DNA from: Natrialba hulunbeirensis JCM 10989
GTDB lineage: Archaea; Halobacteriota; Halobacteria; Halobacteriales; Natrialbaceae
Length of the DNA stretch: 64,000 nt
Assembly: GCF_000337575.1 (NCBI RefSeq)
Contig: NZ_AOIM01000013.1
Location: 156,425-220,424 of the forward strand
Direction of reading: 5' to 3'
Part shown: positions 33,025 to 41,205 of the stretch, in pieces
Position numbering within the stretch: position 1 is the first letter of the stretch
Layout of the letters: every line of letters begins with the position of its first letter
Program-made: the position numbers and the translations under genes
The notes under the pieces: model-generated
Seen by the model: the letters and a program-made list of their open reading frames with translations, nothing else
Database searches by the model: none
What the model was told of the DNA's origin: nothing

Positions 33025-33510
33025 TCAGCCAAGCGGCTTGACTGCGACCGTTCGCTGGCCACTCTCGGTCTCGATCTGCACCGCCTCGAGAAGCGCCTCA
33101 CGTGCCCGTGCCTGCCACTCCTCGACCGCCTCGGCGTGGCGCTTGCGGCGATCGGCGGAGACAGCAGCAGTTTCGTCCTCATTTTCACTGTCCCCACCAG
33201 CCTCGCCCACTCCCGCATCACCCAACTCTTCTCCCGACTCGTCACCGTCCGCCATCTCGTCGAACGCCGGGTAGGCCTCGATCACGTCGGACTCGAGTAC
33301 GTCCGCCGGGCGAACGTGAACCGCCCCGGTCAGTTCGGCGTCGTCGCGCCGGTAGACGTGGATGCGGGCGCGCATCCGGCCATGGAACGGCGGCGTGATC
33401 CGGAGGACGGCCTCGCCGGGGTTCTCCTGCGTGTAGGCGTAGGCGTCGACGACATCCGCTGGCGAGACGGCAATTGAGCGAATCGCTGCCGGATCAGAGT
33501 CGGCACTCAT
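33025..33510 (-). CDS. Haloarchaeal protein of unknown function ending the cobalamin operon
   Basis: 161 residues. The N-terminal half is compact (IRSIAVSPADVVDAYAYTQE, AVLRITPPFHGRMRARIHVY, VHVRPADVLESD). A central stretch (about 88-120) is an acidic low-complexity linker, GDESGEELGDAGVGEAGGDS. The C-terminus is helical and amphipathic (HAEAVEEWQARAREALLEAV). I recognise no family. It follows cbiZ after 26 bp on the same strand, so a connected function, perhaps in corrinoid handling, is an inference from position only. Confidence 0.7.
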   Translation of the reverse strand: MSADSDPAAIRSIAVSPADVVDAYAYTQENPGEAVLRITPPFHGRMRARIHVYRRDDAELTGAVHVRPADVLESDVIEAYPAFDEMADGDESGEELGDAGVGEAGGDSENEDETAAVSADRRKRHAEAVEEWQARAREALLEAVQIETESGQRTVAVKPLG

Positions 33511-33536
33511 CGACGGTGGCTTCGGTTCGGAGGGAG

Positions 33537-34403
33537 TTAATCCTGGCCGTCGTGGCCAATCTCTGCGTTCTGACTGGGAACGGGATCAGCGTCCTGAGCG
33601 CCAGCCCCCGGCGGTTCGAATACCGTCGCCTCGACGTCGGTTGAAACACCGTAGGTCGCGTCCGCGACGGAGTCAGGAAGTGCGTACTCGTCTCCCTCGT
33701 AGTGGACGCGGAGCGACGATCGAACCGCCTCACGGACACAGGCCCGCGTCGCCGCGCCAACGCGAGTCGCGCTGCCGGTGAACTCGACGGAATCGCCTGC
33801 CGGATCGTGGCCGACGATCACCGCGTCGGTCGTAGTTCCCGGAAAACCGGTTTCGGCGAGTAGCGTCGCGGTCTTGGCCTCGACGGCGACCGCGAGGAGG
33901 TTCGCGAGCGCGCCGGACTCGAGTGCGCGTGTGGTTCCGACGATGACGTTGACGGTGCCGAGTTCGGACTCTGTGTCATCCGACTCGCCAGTCTGAGCGT
34001 CTGTGGGTGGCAGCGAACCATCCGCAGGGTCCATCGGAAGCGCGGCGGGGTTCGAGATACCGGCGGTCGCGTAGGCCGTGACGGGGCCGCAGTGTGCGCC
34101 GCGGGCGTCGACGATGTCGACGCCGGTGAGGAGGGCTGGTCCCGGCTGCCGCGCGTGAGAGTCCAACTTCCCATCACGGTTGATACTCGCTCCGTCTTGG
34201 TAGCCCGCTCGCTCGAGTCGCGACGAAACGTACGCGCCGAGTTCCTGACGTCCCCACTCCTCCGGCACCGAGATGTTGTACGCGGCCTCGGACTGCCAGC
34301 GGCCGCCGTTCCAGCCACTCGAGAGCCACTCGGTTCCGGACCGGGACACCCGCAGCACACCGTCGCGGCGAACAGCCTGATAGGCGGGGTCCTCGGCAGT
34401 CAT
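33537..34403 (-). CDS. cbiZ: Adenosylcobinamide amidohydrolase CbiZ
   Basis: 288 residues of the CbiZ family, which cleaves the aminopropanol side chain of adenosylcobinamide to adenosylcobyric acid, letting archaea salvage foreign corrinoids. Family features include SGWNGGRWQSEAAYNISV near the start, LLTGVDIVDARGA, TAYATAGISNPA, GTVNVIVGTTRALESGAL and TATLLAETGFPGTTTDAVIV. It contains a hydrophilic insert of about 25 residues with DGSLPPTDAQTGESDD. It overlaps the upstream cobD by one base. Confidence 0.92.
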   Translation of the reverse strand: MTAEDPAYQAVRRDGVLRVSRSGTEWLSSGWNGGRWQSEAAYNISVPEEWGRQELGAYVSSRLERAGYQDGASINRDGKLDSHARQPGPALLTGVDIVDARGAHCGPVTAYATAGISNPAALPMDPADGSLPPTDAQTGESDDTESELGTVNVIVGTTRALESGALANLLAVAVEAKTATLLAETGFPGTTTDAVIVGHDPAGDSVEFTGSATRVGAATRACVREAVRSSLRVHYEGDEYALPDSVADATYGVSTDVEATVFEPPGAGAQDADPVPSQNAEIGHDGQD

Positions 34404-35494
34404 CAGTCACCGCCACCTTCCGAGCCGTCCGGCCCGCCAGCACCGAGTGCCGCGAGCACTCGATCGTTCGTCTCCCGATCTTTGATCGCGATTCGGATGT
34501 GCGAGTCGAGCGCCCGGAACGTGCGGGCGTCGCGGATGGCCACGCCGCGTTCGCGTGCCGTCTCTATCACGTCGTCGACGCTGCGCTCGCCCACGTCACA
34601 CAGCAGATACGGCGCGTCCGATGGCACGACGTCGAACCCGAGTTCGGGTTCGGTCTCCACCCGCTCGCGAACTCGTGCGCGCTCCTCAGCGACCCGCTCG
34701 CGCGTCTCGCGGACGAACCCGTCCTGCCGGAGGCAGTGCGCACCGACGCGAGCGGCCGGCGTTCCGAGCGACCACGCGCGACGGGCCGACTCGAGTGCCC
34801 CCCGATTCTCGCCGAATCCGACGGCGAAGCCGGCGCGTAGACCTGGCAGGCCGAACAGTTTGGTGAGCGAGCGGGCGACGATAACGTGCTCGCGGCCGTG
34901 TGCGTAGTTGGACTCAAGTGCAGCGGCTGCCGCGGAGGGAAGATCGGTAAAGCCGAGAAACGCCTCGTCGACGAGCAGCGTCGTCCCCGCCTCAGCACAG
35001 CGGTCCGCGAAGGAGACGAGGTCGGCTGGCTCGACCGCATCACCCGTCGGATTGTTCGGCGTGCAGACGATTGCGAGCGAGGCGGACTCGAGTGCGGCCG
35101 TGCGCAGCGACAGCAGGTCGTCGTAGCGGACGAACTGCGGCGTCGCTCCCTGCAGGCGGACTTCGCGGGCGTACTCGCCGAAGCTTGGATAGGGGACGAG
35201 CGCCTCGTCATCGGGCTCGAGCGCGAGTTCCATCGCCAGTCGAATCGCGGCCAGCCCGCCGGGTGTCGGAATTACCTGCTCGGGTTCACAGCCCACGAAG
35301 TCGGCTGCCGCGGCCCGGAAGTCGGCGTACTCGTCGTCGGGATAGCGGCGGGACTTCTCGAGTGCACTGTGGTAGATCTCGTCGACGCCGTCGGGTGTGT
35401 TCGGGTTGGTGTTCGCCGAGGCGTCGGTGATGTCTGGGTTGGGCTCACCGCCGTGGGGGACGCGGCCGGTGGTGCGGATCGAGTCAGGGTCCAT
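34403..35494 (-). CDS. cobD: L-threonine-O-3-phosphate decarboxylase (aminotransferase fold)
   Basis: 363-residue PLP enzyme of aminotransferase class I/II fold that makes (R)-1-amino-2-propanol phosphate for the nucleotide loop of cobalamin. PLP-binding features are PTPGGLAAIRLAMELAL, VCTPNNPTGDAV, LLVDEAFLGFTDLP with the conserved Asp and ARSLTKLFGLPGLRAGFAVG with the lysine in SLTKLF. The start ATG at 35494 lies inside the end of cobT (11-bp overlap). The N-terminal linker has TDASANTNPNTPD. Histidinol-phosphate aminotransferase is a close relative, and context favours CobD. Confidence 0.88.
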   Translation of the reverse strand: MDPDSIRTTGRVPHGGEPNPDITDASANTNPNTPDGVDEIYHSALEKSRRYPDDEYADFRAAAADFVGCEPEQVIPTPGGLAAIRLAMELALEPDDEALVPYPSFGEYAREVRLQGATPQFVRYDDLLSLRTAALESASLAIVCTPNNPTGDAVEPADLVSFADRCAEAGTTLLVDEAFLGFTDLPSAAAAALESNYAHGREHVIVARSLTKLFGLPGLRAGFAVGFGENRGALESARRAWSLGTPAARVGAHCLRQDGFVRETRERVAEERARVRERVETEPELGFDVVPSDAPYLLCDVGERSVDDVIETARERGVAIRDARTFRALDSHIRIAIKDRETNDRVLAALGAGGPDGSEGGGD

Positions 35495-36596
35495 GGTCGG
35501 CTTCGGGTGCTGGTTCCGGTTCGGCGTTGGAAGGTGTGTCGGTGTCGGTGTCGGTGTTCGGGCCAGAACGTCCTGCAAGCCCGTCAGGCTCGATTCCGAG
35601 CCGCCGACAAACCGTCTCGAACTGATCTCTGACCGCGGCCATCTCGCCCTCGGGAACGAGCGAGAGCGCACCACCCATGCCGACACCCTCCTTCGCCTCA
35701 CCCGCACAGTAGCGATCCATCGCGACGTGTTGACGCTCGTGGTCGGCAAAGCCCGGATCGGTCACCGTCAGCTCGCAGTCGAGCCCAGCGCAGGCCGACT
35801 CGAGTTGCTCGCCCTGCTCGGCCGCGACGAACGAGGTCGTCGCAATCTCGAGCGGCGCGTCGACACCCGCGTGACGGAGGATCGCGGCCACAGCGATCAT
35901 CTGCGTCCCACCCGCGAGGGTAACGCTGGTAGCAGGGTTGGACTCGAGTACCCCCGCCGCGATGCCGGCGACGGTCGGCTGGACTGGGTCACCGACGGCC
36001 CGAATTGCGTCGAACGGCGCGGATTCGCAGTCGCCGGCGGCGAGCTCGCTCTCGTCGAGAGCCTCGTCGACGATGCGGCGCTTTCGCTCGACGGGGTTCT
36101 CCGGGAGCGACGAGGAGACGCTGGTCGGCTCGCCGAGCGCGGTGAGCACGCCGAGTGCGGTGGTCGTGCCGCCGGGAACCGTCTCGCCGATGACGATGTC
36201 ATCCTCGTCGTCGGGAAGGCTCGCCCCGTAGCCATGCGCGCGGTCGAAAATCGCCGCTGCGTCCGGAACGGCCGCGGGCTCGCGGATGTCGTTCCCCGGT
36301 TCGATACCAAGGTCGACCGTTGGAACGCTCGTCGGCTTGGCCAGCCCGGCGTCGACCACCGTCACGTCGAACCCGCACACTTCGCGGACGGCTCGCGTGA
36401 CCGCTGCCGGCGTCGGACAGCCGTTCGGACTGACCGGCGTCACCGGCGAGCGCGCTGGCGCGCCGAACTCGAGTATTTCGACGTCGGCGGAGGGAGTGTG
36501 GGCCATCAGTTCGGGAGCCGCGCCGGCGGCGCTGATGCCGTCGATGAGCGCGGTTTCGGTGGTTCCGGCGGGGAGGATGAGACGCGGACGAGTCAT
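35484..36596 (-). CDS. cobT: Archaeal CobT-like nicotinate-nucleotide phosphoribosyltransferase
   Basis: 370 residues of the archaeal CobT (UPF0284) group. It activates dimethylbenzimidazole or another base with nicotinate mononucleotide to the alpha-riboside for the lower ligand. Family motifs: LILPAGTTETALIDGISAAG, NGCPTPAAVTRAVRE, GNDIREPAAVPDAA, VIGETVPGGTTTALGVLTAL and SVTLAGGTQMIAVAAILRHA. The last 27 residues are a halophile-type low-complexity tail with NTDTDTDTPSNAEPEPAPEA, encoded by a GGTGTC hexamer run that overlaps cobD. It overlaps cobY by 4 bp. Confidence 0.9.
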   Translation of the reverse strand: MTRPRLILPAGTTETALIDGISAAGAAPELMAHTPSADVEILEFGAPARSPVTPVSPNGCPTPAAVTRAVREVCGFDVTVVDAGLAKPTSVPTVDLGIEPGNDIREPAAVPDAAAIFDRAHGYGASLPDDEDDIVIGETVPGGTTTALGVLTALGEPTSVSSSLPENPVERKRRIVDEALDESELAAGDCESAPFDAIRAVGDPVQPTVAGIAAGVLESNPATSVTLAGGTQMIAVAAILRHAGVDAPLEIATTSFVAAEQGEQLESACAGLDCELTVTDPGFADHERQHVAMDRYCAGEAKEGVGMGGALSLVPEGEMAAVRDQFETVCRRLGIEPDGLAGRSGPNTDTDTDTPSNAEPEPAPEADHGP

Positions 36597-37321
36597 CGTT
36601 TGTCACCGTGTCTGTCGTCCGTTTCTTGCGTTTCTTGCGTTTCTCGCATTGCTCGCGTTTCCGGATCCCGGATGTACGCGGCAGCGATGCGAGCGTCTTC
36701 GCGTCGGTTCACGTTGACCGCGAGTCGTGGGTCGTCGGTTACGTAGGTCATGGATGGTTGGGTGTCGTCTGTGGTGTCTTGGTCGGGAGTGTCATCGACG
36801 GTCGTCTCGCCGACGACGTTGATGCCGGTCGGGACAAGAGCGGTACCGTCGGGAGCAGTGGCAGCGTCATCACCCGTCTGCCCGAGCCGTGAATCGACGC
36901 TGACGCCACAGTCGCGCTTTCGAGACTCGGGGACGCAAACAGTCATCGATCCGGCGCCACCGCGCTCGTCGTACGCCGCGAGCACCCGGTCGACGACGGC
37001 CGCGGAGAGCAACGGGAGATCCGCTGCGACTGTGAGTAGTGGCTGGGAAATCTCCGGCCGGTCGAGCGCGGCCAGCAGGTCCGCGACGTACCCCTCGCCC
37101 GCCGTCTCGACGAGACGAACGTCTCGGTCGGCTTCGGAAAGGTGTGCGTGCGTCTCCGGCGCATTGGGGGAGACTGCGGCGTAGATCGTCTCGACCTGAC
37201 TGGACTCGAGTGCATCCACGACGCGGTCGACCATCGGAACTCCCGCGATGGGATGAAGCGGCTTTTCGTGGTCGCTCTCGAGTCGGGTGCCCGTCCCGCC
37301 GCACATCACAAGAGCGTCCAC
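36593..37321 (-). CDS. cobY: GTP:adenosylcobinamide-phosphate guanylyltransferase CobY
   Basis: 242-residue nucleotidyltransferase of the archaeal CobY type, which replaces the bacterial CobU for GDP activation of cobinamide phosphate. The nucleotide-binding motif MDALVMCGGTGTRLES opens the protein, followed by KPLHPIAGVPMVDRVVDAL and the catalytic LLTVAADLPLLSAAVVDRVL. A middle insert has TTVDDTPDQDTTDDTQ and the tail has a short ETQETQET repeat. It overlaps cobT by 4 bp and cobS by 16 bp. Confidence 0.88.
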   Translation of the reverse strand: MDALVMCGGTGTRLESDHEKPLHPIAGVPMVDRVVDALESSQVETIYAAVSPNAPETHAHLSEADRDVRLVETAGEGYVADLLAALDRPEISQPLLTVAADLPLLSAAVVDRVLAAYDERGGAGSMTVCVPESRKRDCGVSVDSRLGQTGDDAATAPDGTALVPTGINVVGETTVDDTPDQDTTDDTQPSMTYVTDDPRLAVNVNRREDARIAAAYIRDPETRAMRETQETQETDDRHGDKR

Positions 37322-38067
37322 GCGATCACCCCCGCGTGCAGCCCCGCGACGCGGCCGAGTTCGTTCGCCGCGCCGAAGATATCGCCGTTGATGCCGCCGA
37401 GGTGGCGAGTCGCCCAGTACCAGGGAAGACAGACGCCGGCGACGCCGCCAGCGATGGCGAGTGCAGCTGGGCGCGGCCAGGCGAGCGCTGCCGCCGAGAG
37501 GACGAGCGCTGCCGGGACGAGCCAGCCACCAGGCGTCGACGCCTCGGTGAACTGCCGACCCATGCCCTCATACGGTGCACGACCGAAGCAAGCCATCGTC
37601 GCCATGCCGAGTTTCGAACCGACTTCAGCTCCGATGGCGACCGTAACGGCCGTTAGCGCTGGAAGTGCGGCGAGGCCAAGCCCGCCGAGTGCGAGGCCCG
37701 AGATTGTAATTGCGACCGCGAGGATCGCGCCGACTCCGGTCGTCGTGTCTTTCAGGACTTCGCGCCGGCGGTCGGCGTCGCCGTGGACCACGAGCGCGTC
37801 GCCGAGGTCGGCGACGCCGTCGAGGTGGTGAATCCCGGTCACCGCGTAGACGGCGAGCAGGTAGCCGAAGGCGACGACCGGCGGCGTGAGAGTATCAGCC
37901 GCGAGCAGCGGCACTGCGGCGAGTGTGCCTGCGACGAGCCCGACGAGCGGGAACGCGGCCGGCGTGGATCGGAACGCGTCCCAGTCGCCGTCGTAGTGGT
38001 TAACGGGCAGTCGCGTCAGGAACCCGAGCGCGCCGCGGGTCGCGCGAAGCCAGCGTCTTACGGCCAC
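37306..38067 (-). CDS. cobS: Adenosylcobinamide-GDP ribazoletransferase CobS
   Basis: 253-residue integral membrane cobalamin synthase joining adenosylcobinamide-GDP and alpha-ribazole. The conserved N-terminal FLTRLPVNHYDGDWDAFR and acidic metal motif IHHLDGVADLGDAL are clear, along with RREVLKDTTTGVGAILAVA. About six membrane helices include LAALPALTAVTVAIGAE and LVPAALVLSAAALAW. It overlaps cbiB by 10 bp and cobY by 16 bp, so the operon is tightly coupled. Confidence 0.93.
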   Translation of the reverse strand: MAVRRWLRATRGALGFLTRLPVNHYDGDWDAFRSTPAAFPLVGLVAGTLAAVPLLAADTLTPPVVAFGYLLAVYAVTGIHHLDGVADLGDALVVHGDADRRREVLKDTTTGVGAILAVAITISGLALGGLGLAALPALTAVTVAIGAEVGSKLGMATMACFGRAPYEGMGRQFTEASTPGGWLVPAALVLSAAALAWPRPAALAIAGGVAGVCLPWYWATRHLGGINGDIFGAANELGRVAGLHAGVIAWTLL

Positions 38068-39083
38068 TGGGCCACCTCCGCGAGAGCCGGCTGTGGCTGC
38101 AGTAGGGGGCTTTCAGCGATCGGCGGTCCGTCCACAATGCCGAACTGGGCTGCGAGAACGGCCACCCCCGTCGCGAGCGCCAGCGCAAGCACAGCCGAGA
38201 CGACGGCAGCCACGCGGATCACACTCGTCGCGCGCTCGCTGTCCTCGAGTGCCGGCAATTCTGCATCGGGATTGAGATCGTACACGTCCCGTTTGCGGAG
38301 GCGAACCGAGAGCGCGCACGCGAGCGTCGCCATCGGCCACCCCGAGTTCGGCGACGGCGGCGTCCGAGCCCACGCGGCCGCGTGCCGGAGCGCGAGCGGC
38401 GCGCCCGCCCCAAGTGCGATCGACACCGCCGAGAGACGGGCGGGAACCCACATTACGAAATCGTCGAGCCGCGCGCTCGCGGTTCCGTGTGGCTTTGACG
38501 GGTAGCCGAGCATCGAATCGAGCGTGTTGACGCCCTTGACCCACGCCGCAGCCGCGGCGGCAGCGGGCAGCGAAAACGGGGCGAGCAGCGCGAACGGCAA
38601 GAGCGTCGCGACGAGACCGTCCGCGAGGTTCTCCGCTGCGCTCTCGAGTGCCCCACTGCGGAGTTCGGCCGGCGAAAGCGAGGCTGTGTCCCGGCCAATG
38701 AGACCGCGTACGCGGTCGCGAGCCGTCTCGAGCTCCGCCGCGGAACCGGCTGTCGCGCGCACAACTTCGTCGGTCAACTCGAGTAGCGACCGCAGGCTGA
38801 TCGTCAACCAGAGAACGAGGGCGGCAGCCCCGATGCCGGCGAGCGCCGAGAGGGCGGTGGCAGCGAGGACGAACCCGGCGGCCGCGGCGGCGGGGACGAG
38901 CGGGACGGCGAGCGCGATTGGGACGCCCGCGAGGCGCTGAAAGTGCTCGTGCTCGCTCCACTCGCGGTCGAGCGGCGCGATGAGTCGGCCGAGCCAGGCG
39001 ACAGGATGGAACGCATTTCGCGGCTCGCCAGCGACGTGATCGAGGCCGAGGGCGACGGCGAGGAGGATAGCCGTGGTCACCAC
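38058..39083 (-). CDS. cbiB: Adenosylcobinamide-phosphate synthase CbiB
   Basis: 341-residue membrane enzyme linking adenosylcobyric acid to aminopropanol phosphate. Family motifs are LDHVAGEPRNAFHPVAWLG near the N-terminus, ESAAENLADGLVATLLPFA, WVKGVNTLDSMLGYP and LDDFVMWVPARLSAVSIAL. I start it at GTG 39083 (VVTTAILLAVALGLD), which fits the family's N-terminus. An ATG at 39167 would overlap the upstream HAD gene by 41 bp and add a charged lead lacking family similarity. It overlaps cobS by 10 bp. Confidence 0.9.
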   Translation of the reverse strand: MVTTAILLAVALGLDHVAGEPRNAFHPVAWLGRLIAPLDREWSEHEHFQRLAGVPIALAVPLVPAAAAAGFVLAATALSALAGIGAAALVLWLTISLRSLLELTDEVVRATAGSAAELETARDRVRGLIGRDTASLSPAELRSGALESAAENLADGLVATLLPFALLAPFSLPAAAAAAAWVKGVNTLDSMLGYPSKPHGTASARLDDFVMWVPARLSAVSIALGAGAPLALRHAAAWARTPPSPNSGWPMATLACALSVRLRKRDVYDLNPDAELPALEDSERATSVIRVAAVVSAVLALALATGVAVLAAQFGIVDGPPIAESPLLQPQPALAEVAQWP

Positions 39084-39126
39084 GAGTCTGCCCTCGCGCG
39101 TTCGAAGTCGGATAGAACAGTTCTCA

Positions 39127-39852
39127 TCACGGTCGGTCACCTCCGGGCTCGATCTCACCGAGTTCATCGAGTGCGTCGGGGAGTTTGGCGAGGGACTCGA
39201 GTACGCGTGTCTCTCCCGACACACTACTGGTACCCTCGGCTGTCGCACCGGGTTCGGCTGTCATACATCCGTTGGTGAGCAAGAGCGCGGTTCCCCCGAC
39301 GGACGTGATGCCGCCGTCAGTTCGCGGGTCGTCGCCGACGTGGACGAGGTCTGTGGAGGAAACGCCGAGTTGGGCCGCGGTTTGCTCGAAGATTTCGGAT
39401 GCGGGTTTCCGCCAGCCGCAGCCGACGCTCGTGACGATTGCACCGAAATCATCGCGTGAGAGGGCAGATCGGACGAGCGTCCGTCCGACGAGTTCGGGAA
39501 CACTGCAGTTCGAGCAGAGCGCAACTGCGTGGCCGCGGTCGCGAGCAGCGTCGATCGCCGCCCGTGCGCCCGATCTGGTTTCGACGGCGGGATCGAACGC
39601 GGCGACGACTGCTCGCCTGGCTGTGTTCCCCTGAACTGTAACACCGCGACTCGCGAGCGCGCGCGAGACATGTGCGGGGAGGGGAACTTCTGCGCCGTTG
39701 GGAGCGTCGACGTGGATCTCCGTGTACGCGTCCGCCCAGTCGTCGGGAACCGAGACACCGCGTTCAGCGAGTTCGGTTCCGACGGCTGCGGCGGGGTCGG
39801 CCGGGTAGTCGGCGGTAACGAGCGTATCGAAGAGGTCGAACGAGACTCCCAC
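39127..39852 (-). CDS. HAD-family hydrolase heading the cobalamin operon
   Basis: 241-residue HAD phosphatase-like protein. Motif I is SFDLFDTLVTADYP, motif II is VALCSNCSVPELV, motif III with lysine is GCGWRKPASEIFEQ, and motif IV is LVHVGDDPRTDGG. A cap segment lies between motifs I and II. It is the first gene of the operon, 43 bp before cbiB. Operon position suggests a cobalamin-related phosphatase, for example removal of the phosphate of adenosylcobalamin 5'-phosphate, for which no CobC or CobZ homologue is visible here. That assignment is inference. Confidence 0.85.
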   Translation of the reverse strand: MGVSFDLFDTLVTADYPADPAAAVGTELAERGVSVPDDWADAYTEIHVDAPNGAEVPLPAHVSRALASRGVTVQGNTARRAVVAAFDPAVETRSGARAAIDAARDRGHAVALCSNCSVPELVGRTLVRSALSRDDFGAIVTSVGCGWRKPASEIFEQTAAQLGVSSTDLVHVGDDPRTDGGITSVGGTALLLTNGCMTAEPGATAEGTSSVSGETRVLESLAKLPDALDELGEIEPGGDRP

Positions 39853-39869
39853 GTTCGTGTGATTACCCC

Positions 39870-39879
39870 AAGTTAACTT
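39870..39879 (-). promoter_or_regulatory. AAGTTAACTT palindrome upstream of the cobalamin operon
   Basis: A perfect 10-bp palindrome 18-27 bp before the ATG at 39852, in the expected position of the TATA/initiation region. It may be the TATA box, an operator overlapping it, or both. Confidence 0.45.
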
Positions 39880-40080
39880 TACCTTCGCGGTTCCCGCGAA
39901 TCGTCCGAGGGGCGGTATCAGTGTGCTAGAGAGAGGCGGGAGAGAGCAATAAGGTGCAAATCAAAACTCAGTAGATGGCTCTGAGACAGTGTCGGAAGCG
40001 AAGAGAGATAGAGGACAGCAGAAAATCAGTCGGAGATGGAGGGAGAGAAACCGCTCTATCCGTTCTGGTGAGCCAGCGAT

Positions 40081-40692
40081 TCAGTCGAGTCGCGCGAACG
40101 CGAGGTTGCCCGAAATGTTCTTGATGTAGATATCGACGACGTCACCCTCCTGTGCGCCGGGGACGAAAATCGTATACTCGCCCTTCTCGGCGACACCGTC
40201 GCCCTTGCGGCCGGTGCCAGTGATTTCGACCGTGTAGGTCTTGCCCTCCTCGACGGCGTCCTGCTGTTGCTGCTGTGTGGCGCTCGTCGAGCGCTTGGTA
40301 ACCGGTCGGAACGCACCACAGGCGTCACAGCGCAACATTGGCGTGCGGTCCTCGCGAACGAGACGGGTGTCCGGCAGGCCACACTCCGTACAGAGGACGT
40401 ACTCGTCGACGTAGGCGTCGACAGCCGCATTGAAGTCCTGCTCGGAGAAGGTCCCGTTGTACCGGCCACGGCCATCCTCGAACTTACCGCTGGTCCCCAT
40501 CTCTCGCTGGACGAAGCGGTGGAGGTGTTCGTCCTCGCGCGAGAGGACATCAGCGATCTCGCCCAGGTTCGTAAACCGGGTGAACGCACCGTCTTTCTGC
40601 GTCTGTGCGTCGGGGATCTGTAACCGTTCTTCGTCGCCCCCAATGTCGGGAACGTCCGCCATCGCTCGGTCGAGACTCGACTCGTAATCCAT
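40081..40692 (-). CDS. eif2b: Translation initiation factor aIF2 beta subunit with C-terminal TRAM domain
   Basis: 203 residues. The N-terminal aIF2-beta part has the helix-rich lead and TRFTNLGEIADVLSREDEHL, HRFVQREMGTSGK and a zinc ribbon, YVLCTECGLPDTRL...LRCDACGAFRPV. The C-terminal TRAM domain (about 148-203) has YTVEITGTGRKGDGVAEKG and GDVVDIYIKNISGNLAFARL. The fusion of eIF2-beta with TRAM is a known haloarchaeal arrangement. A QQQQQ tract lies between the zinc ribbon and TRAM. It acts in initiator tRNA delivery with aIF2 alpha/gamma. Confidence 0.94.
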   Translation of the reverse strand: MDYESSLDRAMADVPDIGGDEERLQIPDAQTQKDGAFTRFTNLGEIADVLSREDEHLHRFVQREMGTSGKFEDGRGRYNGTFSEQDFNAAVDAYVDEYVLCTECGLPDTRLVREDRTPMLRCDACGAFRPVTKRSTSATQQQQQDAVEEGKTYTVEITGTGRKGDGVAEKGEYTIFVPGAQEGDVVDIYIKNISGNLAFARLD

Positions 40693-40773
40693 GTGCGAGG
40701 AAAGACGACGCTGACGTAAATCCGTTCTGCTATCACGATCCGGCGACGGAACCGGGACAGAACCCCGGTATCC

Positions 40774-41205
40774 TCAGAGTGACTCGCTTCCCGCGTCACC
40801 GACCGAGCCCTGTGTCTCGTCATCCAGGCTGTCCAGATCCCGCTCCGGATTTGCCTCAGTCCGTCCACCCGCTTCTCCGGTGATCTCGCCGTAAATCCTC
40901 TCCCGTGCCGCCTCCTCGCTCTCGAACTCCTCGTTTGCAAGCCGGTCGAACACACTGCCAAGGGACTCCGTCTCGTTCGGCATGTCGATCGGGTCGCTCC
41001 CATACTCGGTCGCGATCTCCTCACCAGTGACCGGGTACTCGAGTTCCCCGAGATGTCGCTCGACATCCTCGAGGATGGATTCGGTGGTCTCGGCGCGCTG
41101 GGACTGTCGTTGTTCGGCCTGATCCTGGACGCGATCGACATCAGGGTCCAGGCCGCTTCCGTTCTCACTGCCGCCGTTGCTCCCGCCGGGGCCGTTTTCA
41201 CTCAT
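40774..41205 (-). CDS. DUF5789-type haloarchaeal protein
   Basis: 143 residues from ATG 41205. A Gly/Ser/Asn-rich start is followed by a conserved core, HLGELEYPVTGEEIATEYG, SLGSVFDRLANEEFESEEAA and RERIYGEITGEAGGRTEANP, then a polar tail. The core matches haloarchaeal DUF5789 proteins as I remember them. Function unknown; soluble. It sits 82 bp from eIF2-beta on the same strand, so it may share its control. Confidence 0.7.
   Translation of the reverse strand: MSENGPGGSNGGSENGSGLDPDVDRVQDQAEQRQSQRAETTESILEDVERHLGELEYPVTGEEIATEYGSDPIDMPNETESLGSVFDRLANEEFESEEAARERIYGEITGEAGGRTEANPERDLDSLDDETQGSVGDAGSESL

Noticed and set aside
39853-40080. Cobalamin riboswitch upstream of the corrinoid operon
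   Set aside because: No B12-box or conserved core is visible; only a TATA-like palindrome is present.
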